From F1-60-MAGs104 sp964355975 (GTDB lineage Bacteria; Planctomycetota; Phycisphaerae; Phycisphaerales; SM1A02), in NCBI GenBank assembly GCA_964355975.1, contig CAYHFW010000007.1:1-64000 (forward strand): a DNA stretch of 64,000 bases, written 5' to 3'. This document shows positions 50,990 through 59,214 of this stretch, in pieces (the first letter of the stretch is position 1; the number at the start of each line of letters is the position of its first letter). The notes under the pieces are model-generated. The model saw only the letters and a list, made by a program, of their open reading frames with translations, ran no database searches and was not told the DNA's origin. A program made the position numbers and the translations under genes.

Positions 50990-51963
50990 AAACCCTGTTC
51001 TGTCTTTGCGCACTCCTCGCGGTTGGTGCATTGCGCGACGATCCAGCCAAGCCTGTCGATGTGATTCGTGCGGCGATTACGGCTGAATCGATCCGCGCGG
51101 CAGTGACCGAGCTCTCGAGCGATGAGATGGGCGGCCGCTACTACCGCAGTCCGTTCGCAGAGAAGGCAGCGAAATGGATCGAGGCTCGCTTCGATGCGCT
51201 TGCACTCGCGCGCGGCGCGACCAAAGAGTCGTATCGCCAAGCGATCGACAAGAATGTTGAGAGTGCGCCAAACCTGATCGCCACACTCGCGGGCACTGGC
51301 GCGGGATACATCATCGTGAGTGCGCACTACGACCACCTCAGGCCCAAGCGCACTGGCGACGACAAGATTCACAACGGAGCCGATGACAACGCATCGGGCG
51401 TCTGCGGGATGCTCGCAGTTGCACAGGCGATGAAAGACTTGGTCGCCAAGGGCGCAGGGCCATCGTGCACAATTCTCTTCATCGCATTCAACGGTGAAGA
51501 GGCTGGACTTCTTGGATCACGCGCATTCGTGAAGTCGCCCACCGTGCCACTCGGCGAGATTCGCGGTGTCTTCAACATGGACATGATCTCGCGTGGTCCG
51601 GCACACGAGATTTTCATCGACGGCGGAGCAGTCGGTGCAACAGTTGTCGATGCGCTCAAAGCCGCCAACGAATCAATCGGTATGAAGTTGCGAGTGAATG
51701 AGCATCCTGATTGGCTCGACCGAAGTGATCAAGGACCCTTCTTGGCGAAAAGTGTTCCCGCAGTGCTCTTCTCGGTCGAAGATCACGAGGACTATCACAA
51801 GGTGAGCGACGAAGTTTCAAAGATCGACGCCGCCCTCGCCGCCGAGACTGCCCAGCTCGTCGCCCTTGCTGCGCTCGAGATGTCGAAAGCCAAGTTCGTG
51901 GCGCGGACTGATGGTGTGAAGGTGCCCGCGGACGGCAGTGGCGGCGATTCCATCGCAAAATAG
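50986..51963 (+). CDS. M28-family exported aminopeptidase
   Basis: 325 residues, starting MKTLFCLCALLAVGALRDDPAKP, a short signal peptide. Zinc-peptidase motifs: IIVSAHYDHL near residue 114, NGADDNASGVCGMLAVAQAM near 130, LFIAFNGEEAGLLGSRAF near 168, VFNMDMISRG near 195 and FSVEDHEDYHKVSDE. The set of His, Asp and Glu ligands looks complete. The ATG overlaps the ATPase stop. Likely periplasmic or extracellular. The coupling to a metal ATPase is unusual and may be coincidental. Confidence 0.9.
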   Translation: MKTLFCLCALLAVGALRDDPAKPVDVIRAAITAESIRAAVTELSSDEMGGRYYRSPFAEKAAKWIEARFDALALARGATKESYRQAIDKNVESAPNLIATLAGTGAGYIIVSAHYDHLRPKRTGDDKIHNGADDNASGVCGMLAVAQAMKDLVAKGAGPSCTILFIAFNGEEAGLLGSRAFVKSPTVPLGEIRGVFNMDMISRGPAHEIFIDGGAVGATVVDALKAANESIGMKLRVNEHPDWLDRSDQGPFLAKSVPAVLFSVEDHEDYHKVSDEVSKIDAALAAETAQLVALAALEMSKAKFVARTDGVKVPADGSGGDSIAK

Positions 51964-52003
51964 GGGCGCGTGCAACTGACGTCGATGCGTTTCGCGTGAA
52001 ACG

Positions 52004-53356
52004 TTACGGAGTCTCGCGCGGTGCATCTGGCACTGCGCGGCCATGCGGATCGGCGCGCGGCGGTGTGCGGTCACCGCCCGCGGCATCTTCGCGCGCGAGT
52101 CGTTCGCGCAGCGCAGCATCGGTGATGTGCTCGAGCACCATCGCCGTTGGGTGAACGTGATCACGTGCGATGGCGAGCCGTTGCATGAGATAGATCTCCC
52201 ACAGACGGTGGGATCGCACCAACGAGGCTCCTTCGCTGCGTCCATGCGCGGTCAAGTTCACGAGACCACCCGCGCACTCGATGCGGCGATCCCAGACGAG
52301 GCAGTGCACCGCGAGACGCGCGAGCAAGCGTGGAATCTCTGCCCCGCGCACAAGCAAGTCGCGCAATTGTGCTGCATCGACGGTGCGACCATCCTCATCG
52401 AGACGCCAGAGCAAACCGATGGCATCTTCGCGCGCGATGCGCAGTGTGAGCAGCCAACGATGCGCTTGTCGCACGACCAATCCGCGGCGGGGAGCCACGA
52501 TGATGCAGACCACGAGCAGCGCGCCAAGCGTCGCGGCGATCGATCCAGCGCTTGATGCGTCGCGTCCACCGAGCACGAGTGAAGGAGCGAGCGATGTCGC
52601 GACCCAGTGGCCGACGACTGCACCCACCACTCCGATGCACATTGCGCCGACGATGACTCCGGCGAGTCGATCGCTGAAAAGTCGCGCCGCCACCGCTGGA
52701 ATGATCATCATCGCAACAACAAGAATGCTGCCCACCGATTCGAAGGCCGCGACGCAGGTTGCCGCGGCCATGCCAAGAATGATCGCCTCCATCAATTGTG
52801 GACGGCACCCGAGCGTCTTGGCGAGCGCTGGATCGAATGCCATCACCTTGAGTTCTTTCCAGAAGATCGCCGCGACGACAATGTTGAGCATCGTGACGCC
52901 GCCGAGCACCAACACCGCGCGTGGCACTTCGATGCCCGCGATGAGTTGCGAATCAAGCGGCGCTAACTCAACTGCGCCGTAAAGCACACACGACGGGTCA
53001 AGGTCGACGCGGTCGGCAACTTGCACAATCAAGATGAGTCCCAGCGCGAACATCGTTGTGAAGACGATGCCGAGTGCTGCTCCAGAGTCGATGCGCGCGA
53101 ATCGCGCGAGGCTCGCAGAGACGAGCGTCACGAACAATCCCGCAGCGGCGGCTCCAAGAAACATCCAGAGTGGATCGCGCGTGCCCGAGAGCAAAAACGC
53201 AACGGCGATGCCAGGCAAGACCGCATGAGAGATCGCGTCGGCGAGCATCGAGGTGCGACGAACGACAAGAAATGCGCCAGGGATCGCACACGCGAGCGCT
53301 CCGAGTGCGCCGATGGCGATGATCCATCCATCGACTGCGAGAGTCCACGCGTTCAT
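52004..53356 (-). CDS. Mn/Zn ABC transporter permease fused to a DtxR/MntR-like domain
   Basis: 450 residues. Residues about 1-285 are an ABC-3 (TroD/MntD-type) permease (LVVRRTSMLADAISHAVLPGIAVAFLL, LEAIILGMAAATCVAAFESVGSILVVAMMIIPAVAARLFSDR). After the last helix (LLVVCIIVAPRRGLVVRQ) comes a 150-residue cytoplasmic domain: an HTH-like segment (REDAIGLLWRLDEDGRTVDAAQLRDLLV) and SEGASLVRSHRLWEIYLMQRLAIARDHVHPTAMVLEHITDAALRERLARE, which matches the DtxR/MntR metal-binding and dimer region. Fusion is in frame. The start overlaps the partner permease (ATGA). This C-terminus may sense metal or dimerise the transporter. Confidence 0.88.
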   Translation of the reverse strand: MNAWTLAVDGWIIAIGALGALACAIPGAFLVVRRTSMLADAISHAVLPGIAVAFLLSGTRDPLWMFLGAAAAGLFVTLVSASLARFARIDSGAALGIVFTTMFALGLILIVQVADRVDLDPSCVLYGAVELAPLDSQLIAGIEVPRAVLVLGGVTMLNIVVAAIFWKELKVMAFDPALAKTLGCRPQLMEAIILGMAAATCVAAFESVGSILVVAMMIIPAVAARLFSDRLAGVIVGAMCIGVVGAVVGHWVATSLAPSLVLGGRDASSAGSIAATLGALLVVCIIVAPRRGLVVRQAHRWLLTLRIAREDAIGLLWRLDEDGRTVDAAQLRDLLVRGAEIPRLLARLAVHCLVWDRRIECAGGLVNLTAHGRSEGASLVRSHRLWEIYLMQRLAIARDHVHPTAMVLEHITDAALRERLAREDAAGGDRTPPRADPHGRAVPDAPRETP

Positions 53357-54240
53357 GCGTGCGCACCTCGAACGGTCGCTGCACGCGCACGCGCGAGCAA
53401 TCCGCGGCGAGGGGCAAACACGAGCGCGAGCACGAAGAGACCTGCTGCAAAGAGCACGATGCAGGGTCCAGTCGGAAGCTTGGGTGCGTACGAACTCACG
53501 AGCGTTCCGCCGACGCCGCTCACCGCGCCCATCGCTGCAGCAAGCGGCAACATCGTTGTAAATCGGTCAGTGCACAATCGCGCTGCGGTCGCTGGCAAGA
53601 TCAACAACGCGAGAATCAGAATGAGCCCAACCGCCTGCAGCCCTGCGATCACGACGGCTGTGACGATGATGAGCACGAGAGCGTCGAGCCACCGCACAGG
53701 CCGTCCAATGGCGCGCGCGAACGACTCGTCGAAGCAGAGCAGTCGCAGTTCTTTCGTGAGTAGTACGACGAGCGCAACACAGACGAGCGCCACAATCGAT
53801 GCAGCATGCAAGTCGCTCGCAACCATCGATGCAGCATGACCAAGAATGAAACTCGCAAGACCCGCTTGATGTCCGCCCGGAGTCGTTTGAATCACCGTCA
53901 AGAGCGCAGTGCCCAATCCAAAGAACGATCCCAACACGATTGCCATCGCGGTCTCATCACTCGTGCGCGCGCCGCGGCGAATCGCGAGCACCGCGATCAC
54001 TCCTGCGATCGCCCCCGCTGCTGCCCCCGCGAGCAGCGCCCACGGTTCTTTGCCTGTTCCACCGACTGCGACCGAGATGAGATATGCCGCGGCGATTCCG
54101 GGCAGTGTCGCGTGACCGAGTGCATCACCCATCAGTGCGCGGCGCCGCAAGAGCAGCAGACATCCCGCGAGTCCACCCGCGCCGCCGAGCAATGCCGTGG
54201 ATGCCGCAACGACTTGCGTGTTGTAATCGAACCAGTTCAT
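53353..54240 (-). CDS. Mn/Zn ABC transporter permease
   Basis: 295 residues, ABC-3 family with about eight helices (LLGGAGGLAGCLLLLRRRALMGDALGHATLPGIAAAYLI, FILGHAASMVAS, LDALVLIIVTAVVIAGLQAVGLILILALLILPATAARL). TroC/MntC-like partner of the fused permease. Start and stop both overlap neighbours by ATGA. Confidence 0.92.
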   Translation of the reverse strand: MNWFDYNTQVVAASTALLGGAGGLAGCLLLLRRRALMGDALGHATLPGIAAAYLISVAVGGTGKEPWALLAGAAAGAIAGVIAVLAIRRGARTSDETAMAIVLGSFFGLGTALLTVIQTTPGGHQAGLASFILGHAASMVASDLHAASIVALVCVALVVLLTKELRLLCFDESFARAIGRPVRWLDALVLIIVTAVVIAGLQAVGLILILALLILPATAARLCTDRFTTMLPLAAAMGAVSGVGGTLVSSYAPKLPTGPCIVLFAAGLFVLALVFAPRRGLLARARAATVRGAHA

Positions 54241-55052
54241 CCGAGCTGCGCCTTCTGCATGCGCTGCGCCGCCTCATCGAGCAGCGTGAGTCGGCCGCCA
54301 TATGTTTCGCGAAGTCGCTCAGGCGTCATCGTTGTTGCAGTTGGTCCCGCGGCAACGACGCGTGTGTTGAGCAGGATGACCCAATCGAAATACTCGCGCG
54401 CCGTCTCGAGGTCGTGATGCACAACGATGACCGTGCGTCCTTCGCTGCGCATGCGCCGAAGCACTGCGATGATCGCCTGCTCTGTCGCCGCATCGACCGA
54501 TGCGAATGGTTCGTCCATCAGATAGAGCTGCGCCGACTGCGCGAGAGCGCGCGCGAGAAAGACGCGCTGTTGCTGTCCACCCGAGAGTTGTCCGATCTGC
54601 TGATGCACCTCATCTGCAAGCCCTACCGCATCAAGCGCCTCGCGCGCTTTGATGCGCTCGCGCTTTCCGACCCGGTGAAACAAGCCGAGCTGACCGAAGG
54701 TTCCCATCATGACGACTTCGAGCGCGCTCACCGGAAAATCCCAGTCAACGCTCTCGCGCTGAGGCACGTACCCAACGATCGCCCGCTGCTGTTCGTACGG
54801 TTTGCCGAAAACGCTCACTTTGCCCGACGAAACTGGAATCAGCCCGAGGCAAGCCTTCAACAGCGTGCTCTTGCCCGCTCCATTGGGACCGATCACACCG
54901 ACGATCGACTGCGCTGGAACATCCAAGTCAACATCCCACAACACCGGTCGGCGGTGATACGCCACGGTCAATGCATGAATCGAAAGTGGACTCTTGCTCG
55001 AATGCTCACACCCAACTGAGTTGACTGGGGCTGGCGCGGGCGACGTGGTCAT
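54237..55052 (-). CDS. Mn/Zn ABC transporter ATPase
   Basis: 271 residues. Walker A VIGPNGAGKSTLLKACLG, Q loop YVPQRESVDWDFPVSALEVVMMG, signature GQLSGGQQQRVFLARAL, Walker B LYLMDEPFASVD and switch His VIVVHHDL. TroB/MntB type. ATGA overlaps on both sides. Powers uptake of Mn or Zn. Confidence 0.95.
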   Translation of the reverse strand: MTTSPAPAPVNSVGCEHSSKSPLSIHALTVAYHRRPVLWDVDLDVPAQSIVGVIGPNGAGKSTLLKACLGLIPVSSGKVSVFGKPYEQQRAIVGYVPQRESVDWDFPVSALEVVMMGTFGQLGLFHRVGKRERIKAREALDAVGLADEVHQQIGQLSGGQQQRVFLARALAQSAQLYLMDEPFASVDAATEQAIIAVLRRMRSEGRTVIVVHHDLETAREYFDWVILLNTRVVAAGPTATTMTPERLRETYGGRLTLLDEAAQRMQKAQLG

Positions 55053-56032
55053 TTGGCGTTCTCCTCTGACGTGGTGGATGGACGAGCGAGTGACGATGCG
55101 TCGCCGCCGAGCGCTGTGACGATCGTCCGCGCGTTCGTCATGATCATTCCCGCGTATGTGCCTTCATAGGTGCCGGCCGCTCCCATCGCGTCGGAGTAGA
55201 GCGAGCCACCAATGATGAGCGCGTGGTTGCGCGCACGCGCCCCTTCAACGAGCGCAAGCACATTCTTCTCAGAGACGCTCGTCTCGACAAAGACAGCGGG
55301 CACATTGCGCGCCACGAGAAGGTCGATGAGCGTTCGAATATCAGCGAGTCCAGACTCACTCTCGGTCGAGATGCCCTGAATCGCCAAGACCTCGACCCCA
55401 TAATGGCGACCGAAGTATGCGAACGCATCGTGTGCGGTCACGAGCACGCGTCGCTTCGAATCAACCGTTGCAATCGCCGCCGCGATCGCGCGATCGGCGC
55501 TCTGCCACACCCGCACGAGCGCCTCGACATTCGCACGGTACTGCTGGGCATTTGCAGGATCGCGCTTGGCGAGTTCGTCTGCCACATGCAGCGCGCACTG
55601 CGACCAGATTGCGGGATCCATCCAAATGTGTGGATCAGGATGCCCATGCGATTCTTCGCTGTGCAACTGTTGTGATTGCGGCACTCCCGCCCCCGCTTCG
55701 ATCACAAGTCGGCCTCGGCGGCGCAACTTTGCAAAGACATCGCCCATGCGCCCCTCGAGCATGAGTCCGTTGGCGACGACGACATCGGCCGCCGCGAGTG
55801 CCCGCACATCTGACACTGTCACTTTGTAGAGGTGCGGGTCGACCCCTTCGCCCATCAACGTCGTGACATCGGCGCGGTCGCCCACGATGCGCTGCACCAT
55901 GTCTCCGATCATCCCGGTGGTCGCCACGATCTTGAGCTTCGAAGAGCTTTCTTGCCCATGCACGTGCACACACAAGCCGATCGCGGCGAGCGCCGCGGCG
56001 AACCAAACACGCAGTTGGGCGACTGTAGCCAC
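55049..56032 (-). CDS. Mn/Zn-binding periplasmic protein (TroA/MntA-like)
   Basis: 327 residues from the GTG at 56032. Signal peptide WFAAALAAIGLCVHVHGQ. Metal-binding cluster-9 protein: IVATTGMIGDMVQRIVGD, first His GEGVDPHLYKV, second His HPDPHIWMDPAIW, Glu VFVETSVSEKNV, Asp GGSLYSDAMG; the Asp-containing set fits TroA/MntA (Mn or Zn). First gene of the operon that continues to 52004. A palindrome at 56024-56039 overlaps its start. Confidence 0.93.
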   Translation of the reverse strand: MATVAQLRVWFAAALAAIGLCVHVHGQESSSKLKIVATTGMIGDMVQRIVGDRADVTTLMGEGVDPHLYKVTVSDVRALAAADVVVANGLMLEGRMGDVFAKLRRRGRLVIEAGAGVPQSQQLHSEESHGHPDPHIWMDPAIWSQCALHVADELAKRDPANAQQYRANVEALVRVWQSADRAIAAAIATVDSKRRVLVTAHDAFAYFGRHYGVEVLAIQGISTESESGLADIRTLIDLLVARNVPAVFVETSVSEKNVLALVEGARARNHALIIGGSLYSDAMGAAGTYEGTYAGMIMTNARTIVTALGGDASSLARPSTTSEENAK

Positions 56033-56039
56033 GGCTACA
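56024..56039. promoter_or_regulatory. Candidate MntR operator: TGTAGCC-AC-GGCTACA
   Basis: A perfect 7-bp inverted repeat lies at the start of the transporter operon and 44 bases from the divergent mntR start at 56083, in the only intergenic space between them. It is a plausible operator for metal-dependent repression by the MntR-like protein. It overlaps the GTG of the binding-protein gene, so a leaderless message or another start may be used. Confidence 0.5.
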
Positions 56040-56082
56040 TACTAGGCACTCCCCATGTTCTGTGCAACAATGCGAACCGATC

Positions 56083-56499
56083 ATGCCGACCACTGCATCA
56101 CGAGAGCGATTCATCAAGACCCGCCGCGACCACGCGACCGAGACCTTCGACGACTACACCGAGGCGATCGACGAGATCGCCACCACCTCTGGATCGTGCC
56201 GAGTGCGCGATTTGGCGCTCTTCATGCGCGTTTCACATGTGACGGTGGTGCGGATCGTGCGCCGACTCGTGATCGAAGGACTCGCAGTCAAAGATCCTCA
56301 CGGACCGATCTCGCTCACACCGACCGGCATACGACGCGCCCGCGCAGCGCGTGCCCGCCACGCGACGGTCATTGCCTTTCTGGGATGCATCGGCGTACCC
56401 AGAGCGCAGGCCCTGCGCGACGCTGAGGGAATCGAACATCACGCGAGCGCGACGACGCTGCGTGCGATGCGACGCTTTATCGCGCGCAGTGCGAAGTAA
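56083..56499 (+). CDS. mntR: MntR-like DtxR-family metalloregulator
   Basis: 138 residues from ATG 56083. RRDHATETFDDYTEAIDEIATTSGSCRVRDLALFMRVSHVTVVRIVRRLVIEGLAV is the winged HTH of DtxR/MntR proteins, and RARHATVIAFLGCIGVPRAQALRDAEGIEHHASATTLRAM is the metal and dimerisation domain with the Glu-His-His region. No SH3-like domain, as in MntR. Divergent from the uptake operon. Its 3' end overlaps nagZ convergently by 23 bases. Confidence 0.93.
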   Translation: MPTTASRERFIKTRRDHATETFDDYTEAIDEIATTSGSCRVRDLALFMRVSHVTVVRIVRRLVIEGLAVKDPHGPISLTPTGIRRARAARARHATVIAFLGCIGVPRAQALRDAEGIEHHASATTLRAMRRFIARSAK

Positions 56500-57490
56500 C
56501 AAACGCATTCATCATCACATCGATGCGCTCGACTGCTTGCAAGACGCGCGCACGAGAGAGTCGCCCACCTGCGAGCGCCTCTGAGAGCGCCTCGATCGCG
56601 TTTCGCTGCCGGTCGAGTCGATGGCAGATCAGCAGACAATCCACCCCCGCTTCAATCGCGCGCACGGCGCCTTCGCCGATTCCCATCGTGCCTGCGATCG
56701 CTTCCATTTCGAGGCAGTCGCTGAAGACGACTCCGTCGAACCCGATCTCATCGCGCAGCACTCCTTCGATGACCTTTCGACTCATTGTGGCGGGCACTCC
56801 CTCATCGATCGCTTCAAAGACAACGTGAGCCGTCATGATCGAGGCGACCTGCGCGTGCGCTGCGGCGGCGAACGGGGGCAATTCGACTGCACGCAGTCGA
56901 TCAATCGCGTGCGGCAACCGAGGAAGCGCAAGGTGGCTATCGACATCGGTATCGCCGTGCCCTGGAAAGTGCTTTGCACATCCTGCGACTCCACCTGCCT
57001 GCAGCGCCTCGATGAATGCGACCGCGCACTCCGACACGACCGATTGATCTCGACTGAACGAGCGGTCACCAATGACCGGATTGGCTGGATTGCTATCGAC
57101 ATCGACCACGGGCGCGAAGTCGAGATCGATGTTTGCACTGCGCAGTTCGCGCGCGAACACCGCTCCAACACGCGCCGCTTCAGCCGCGCCAACACTTCCA
57201 ACTTCGCGCATCGGTCCAACGGCAGTCATCCCGTCGCGCAGACGCACGACCCGCCCGCCCTCATGATCAAGCGCGATGAACACACGTGCGCCATCGATTT
57301 CTGCGGCGCACGCTTTCAGCGACGCCGCGATCTGCGCGAGTTCTGCGTGACTCGACGCGTTGCGCGCGAAGAGAATCACACCGCTCACTCCAGCGTGAAT
57401 CATCTCACGCGCGGCGTCGTTGACGACCGGCCCATCGAAGCCCACACACAAGAGCCGAGCAACCAACTTTCGATCTGCTTCCGTTGCCAT
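56477..57490 (-). CDS. nagZ: Beta-N-acetylglucosaminidase, GH3 (NagZ-like)
   Basis: 337 residues from ATG 57490. Cell-wall recycling or turnover enzyme. Motifs: GVILFARNASSHAELAQIAA, FIALDHEGGRVVRLRDGMTA, FAPVVDVDSNPANPVIGDRSFS, the family signature CAKHFPGHGDTDVDSHLALP and VVFSDCLEMEAIAG with the catalytic nucleophile Asp. No signal peptide, so probably cytoplasmic. Confidence 0.94.
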   Translation of the reverse strand: MATEADRKLVARLLCVGFDGPVVNDAAREMIHAGVSGVILFARNASSHAELAQIAASLKACAAEIDGARVFIALDHEGGRVVRLRDGMTAVGPMREVGSVGAAEAARVGAVFARELRSANIDLDFAPVVDVDSNPANPVIGDRSFSRDQSVVSECAVAFIEALQAGGVAGCAKHFPGHGDTDVDSHLALPRLPHAIDRLRAVELPPFAAAAHAQVASIMTAHVVFEAIDEGVPATMSRKVIEGVLRDEIGFDGVVFSDCLEMEAIAGTMGIGEGAVRAIEAGVDCLLICHRLDRQRNAIEALSEALAGGRLSRARVLQAVERIDVMMNAFVTSHCAR

Positions 57491-57566
57491 CGCCAAACGA
57501 TAACGGCATTGTGCGCATCGCACCCGAGCAATTTGCTGTAGAGATAGCGATGTGCAGCTCTCACAG

Positions 57567-58793
57567 ATGACGCGCGCGGTTCGAGAACGCAACTACGCGA
57601 TCTTCGCGGTCGGCTTTGCCTTTTCGGGATTCGGCCTTCAGATGCTCACGACCGTCATCCTCTGGGATCTCTGGCTTCGCACACACGATGCGCTGGTGTT
57701 GGGAATGGCTGGACTCGCCCGCGCGCTTCCTGTCGTTGCGCTTGCGCTCGTCTCTGGTCACGTTGCAGACCGCCACAGTCGAAAGCGCATCATCGCGCTG
57801 ACACAGTTCGGATTCGTCGGCGTCTGCGCGTGCTTCGCGCTTGCGAGTGCAATGCAGGCGCCGATTTGGATCTGGTACGCCCTGCTCGTCGCATCAGGGT
57901 GCGTGCGCAGTTTCAATGGTCCCAGCCGCAGTTCACTCTTGCCGCTCCTCGTGCGACCGGAAAACTTCGAGAACGCAGTCACTTGGAACAGCGGCATCTT
58001 TCAGGCGGCAGCGGTCCTAGGTCCCGTCACTGCAGGGGCGTTGCTCGGACTCGGCGTCGAGAGTTGGGTGATTTTTCTAATCTGCGGCGCACTCATCGGC
58101 GTCATGGGCGTGCTCGCACTGCAATTGCATCCGCGCGAAGAGGCACGCGCCAACGCAACGCTCACGCTGCGCTCACTCTTCGCAGGAATGAGCCACATCT
58201 ACAAAGAGCGTGCGATTCTTGCGACGCTGTCACTCGATCTCTTCGGCGTGCTGCTCGGAGGCGCGACTGCGCTCTTGCCGATCTACGCCGATGAGATTCT
58301 TGGTGGTGGTCCGATGCTTCTTGGATGGCTCAAGGCATCGCCATACATCGGCGCATTTCTGATGGCGGTGTGGATCGCCGCGCGCCCGCGCATGCGCTAC
58401 GCCGGTCCCGTGCTGCTGCTGTGTGTTGGAGTCTTTGGTGCGTGCATGATTGTCTTTGGACTCTCCACCTCGATCTGGATCAGTTTGGTCGCGCTCTTCA
58501 TCTCAGGCGCCGTCGACAATGTCAGCGTCATCATTCGACACACCCTGGTGCAGACGCGCACTCCAAACGAATTGCGCGGACGGGTGAGCGCCGTGAACTC
58601 GCTCTTCATCGAGTGCAGCAACGAACTCGGCGCATTCGAAAGCGGACTCGTCGCGAAGTTCTTTGGACCAGTGATCAGCGTGGTGAGCGGCGGAATAGGC
58701 ACACTCATCGTGGTCGGATCAATCGCAGGACTCTTTCCAGAGTTGCGCAGACTTCGCACGATGGTTCAACAAGAGCCCGACCAGACGACGTGA
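57567..58793 (+). CDS. MFS transporter (EntS-like)
   Basis: 408 residues from ATG 57567; a GTG at 57552 is an alternative. About 12 helices. MFS features: LALVSGHVADRHSRKRIIALTQ between helices 2 and 3, NGPSRSSLLPLLVRPENFENAVTW, and ALLPIYADEILGGGPMLLGWLKASPYIG in the second half, typical of the EntS/MFS_3 exporter group. Substrate unknown. Converges with the PhaR-like gene. Confidence 0.88.
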   Translation: MTRAVRERNYAIFAVGFAFSGFGLQMLTTVILWDLWLRTHDALVLGMAGLARALPVVALALVSGHVADRHSRKRIIALTQFGFVGVCACFALASAMQAPIWIWYALLVASGCVRSFNGPSRSSLLPLLVRPENFENAVTWNSGIFQAAAVLGPVTAGALLGLGVESWVIFLICGALIGVMGVLALQLHPREEARANATLTLRSLFAGMSHIYKERAILATLSLDLFGVLLGGATALLPIYADEILGGGPMLLGWLKASPYIGAFLMAVWIAARPRMRYAGPVLLLCVGVFGACMIVFGLSTSIWISLVALFISGAVDNVSVIIRHTLVQTRTPNELRGRVSAVNSLFIECSNELGAFESGLVAKFFGPVISVVSGGIGTLIVVGSIAGLFPELRRLRTMVQQEPDQTT

Positions 58794-58831
58794 GCCGTCC
58801 GATCTGCTTTGGGGGCTTTCAGACTGCCGAC

Positions 58832-59143
58832 TCAGTGGTTGTTTGTCGACGCCGCGCCTTCGCGCGCGCCGCAACACGCCTGAACAGTTGCCTCGTCTCC
58901 ATTGATCATCGCGTGGAAGACAGCAGATGGGATCGCCAAAATACGAGCTGGGTCACGCTCGATGATCGAATTGAGAAGGACGATGTTGGTGATGTCGACG
59001 CCAGTGCTGCTATCTACAACTTCGACTTGCCGTCCACCGCGGACAATCTCATGCAGCTGGCCAGTGGTGATGAATGCGCTGCGACTGGTGTCGTACAGGC
59101 GGCGATTTGGATACTTACGAATTCGAATGACGTCTTTGATCAT
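58832..59143 (-). CDS. PhaR-like DNA-binding regulator, short form
   Basis: 103 residues. IRIRKYPNRRLYDTSRSAFITTGQLHEIVRGGRQVEVVDSSTGVDITNIVLLNSIIE is the polyhydroxyalkanoate synthesis repressor N-terminal domain. The usual C-terminal part is much shortened (RDPARILAIPSAVFHAMINGDE). Start chosen at MIKDVIRIRKYPN; an upstream extension lacks domain similarity. Linked PHA genes are not visible. Confidence 0.85.
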   Translation of the reverse strand: MIKDVIRIRKYPNRRLYDTSRSAFITTGQLHEIVRGGRQVEVVDSSTGVDITNIVLLNSIIERDPARILAIPSAVFHAMINGDEATVQACCGAREGAASTNNH

Positions 59144-59214
59144 GGGGTTCTTTATAGGCGTGGGGTGTCGGACTCCCACCTATTCGCACCAAATCTGGTT
59201 TGGTTTCCCACTAT

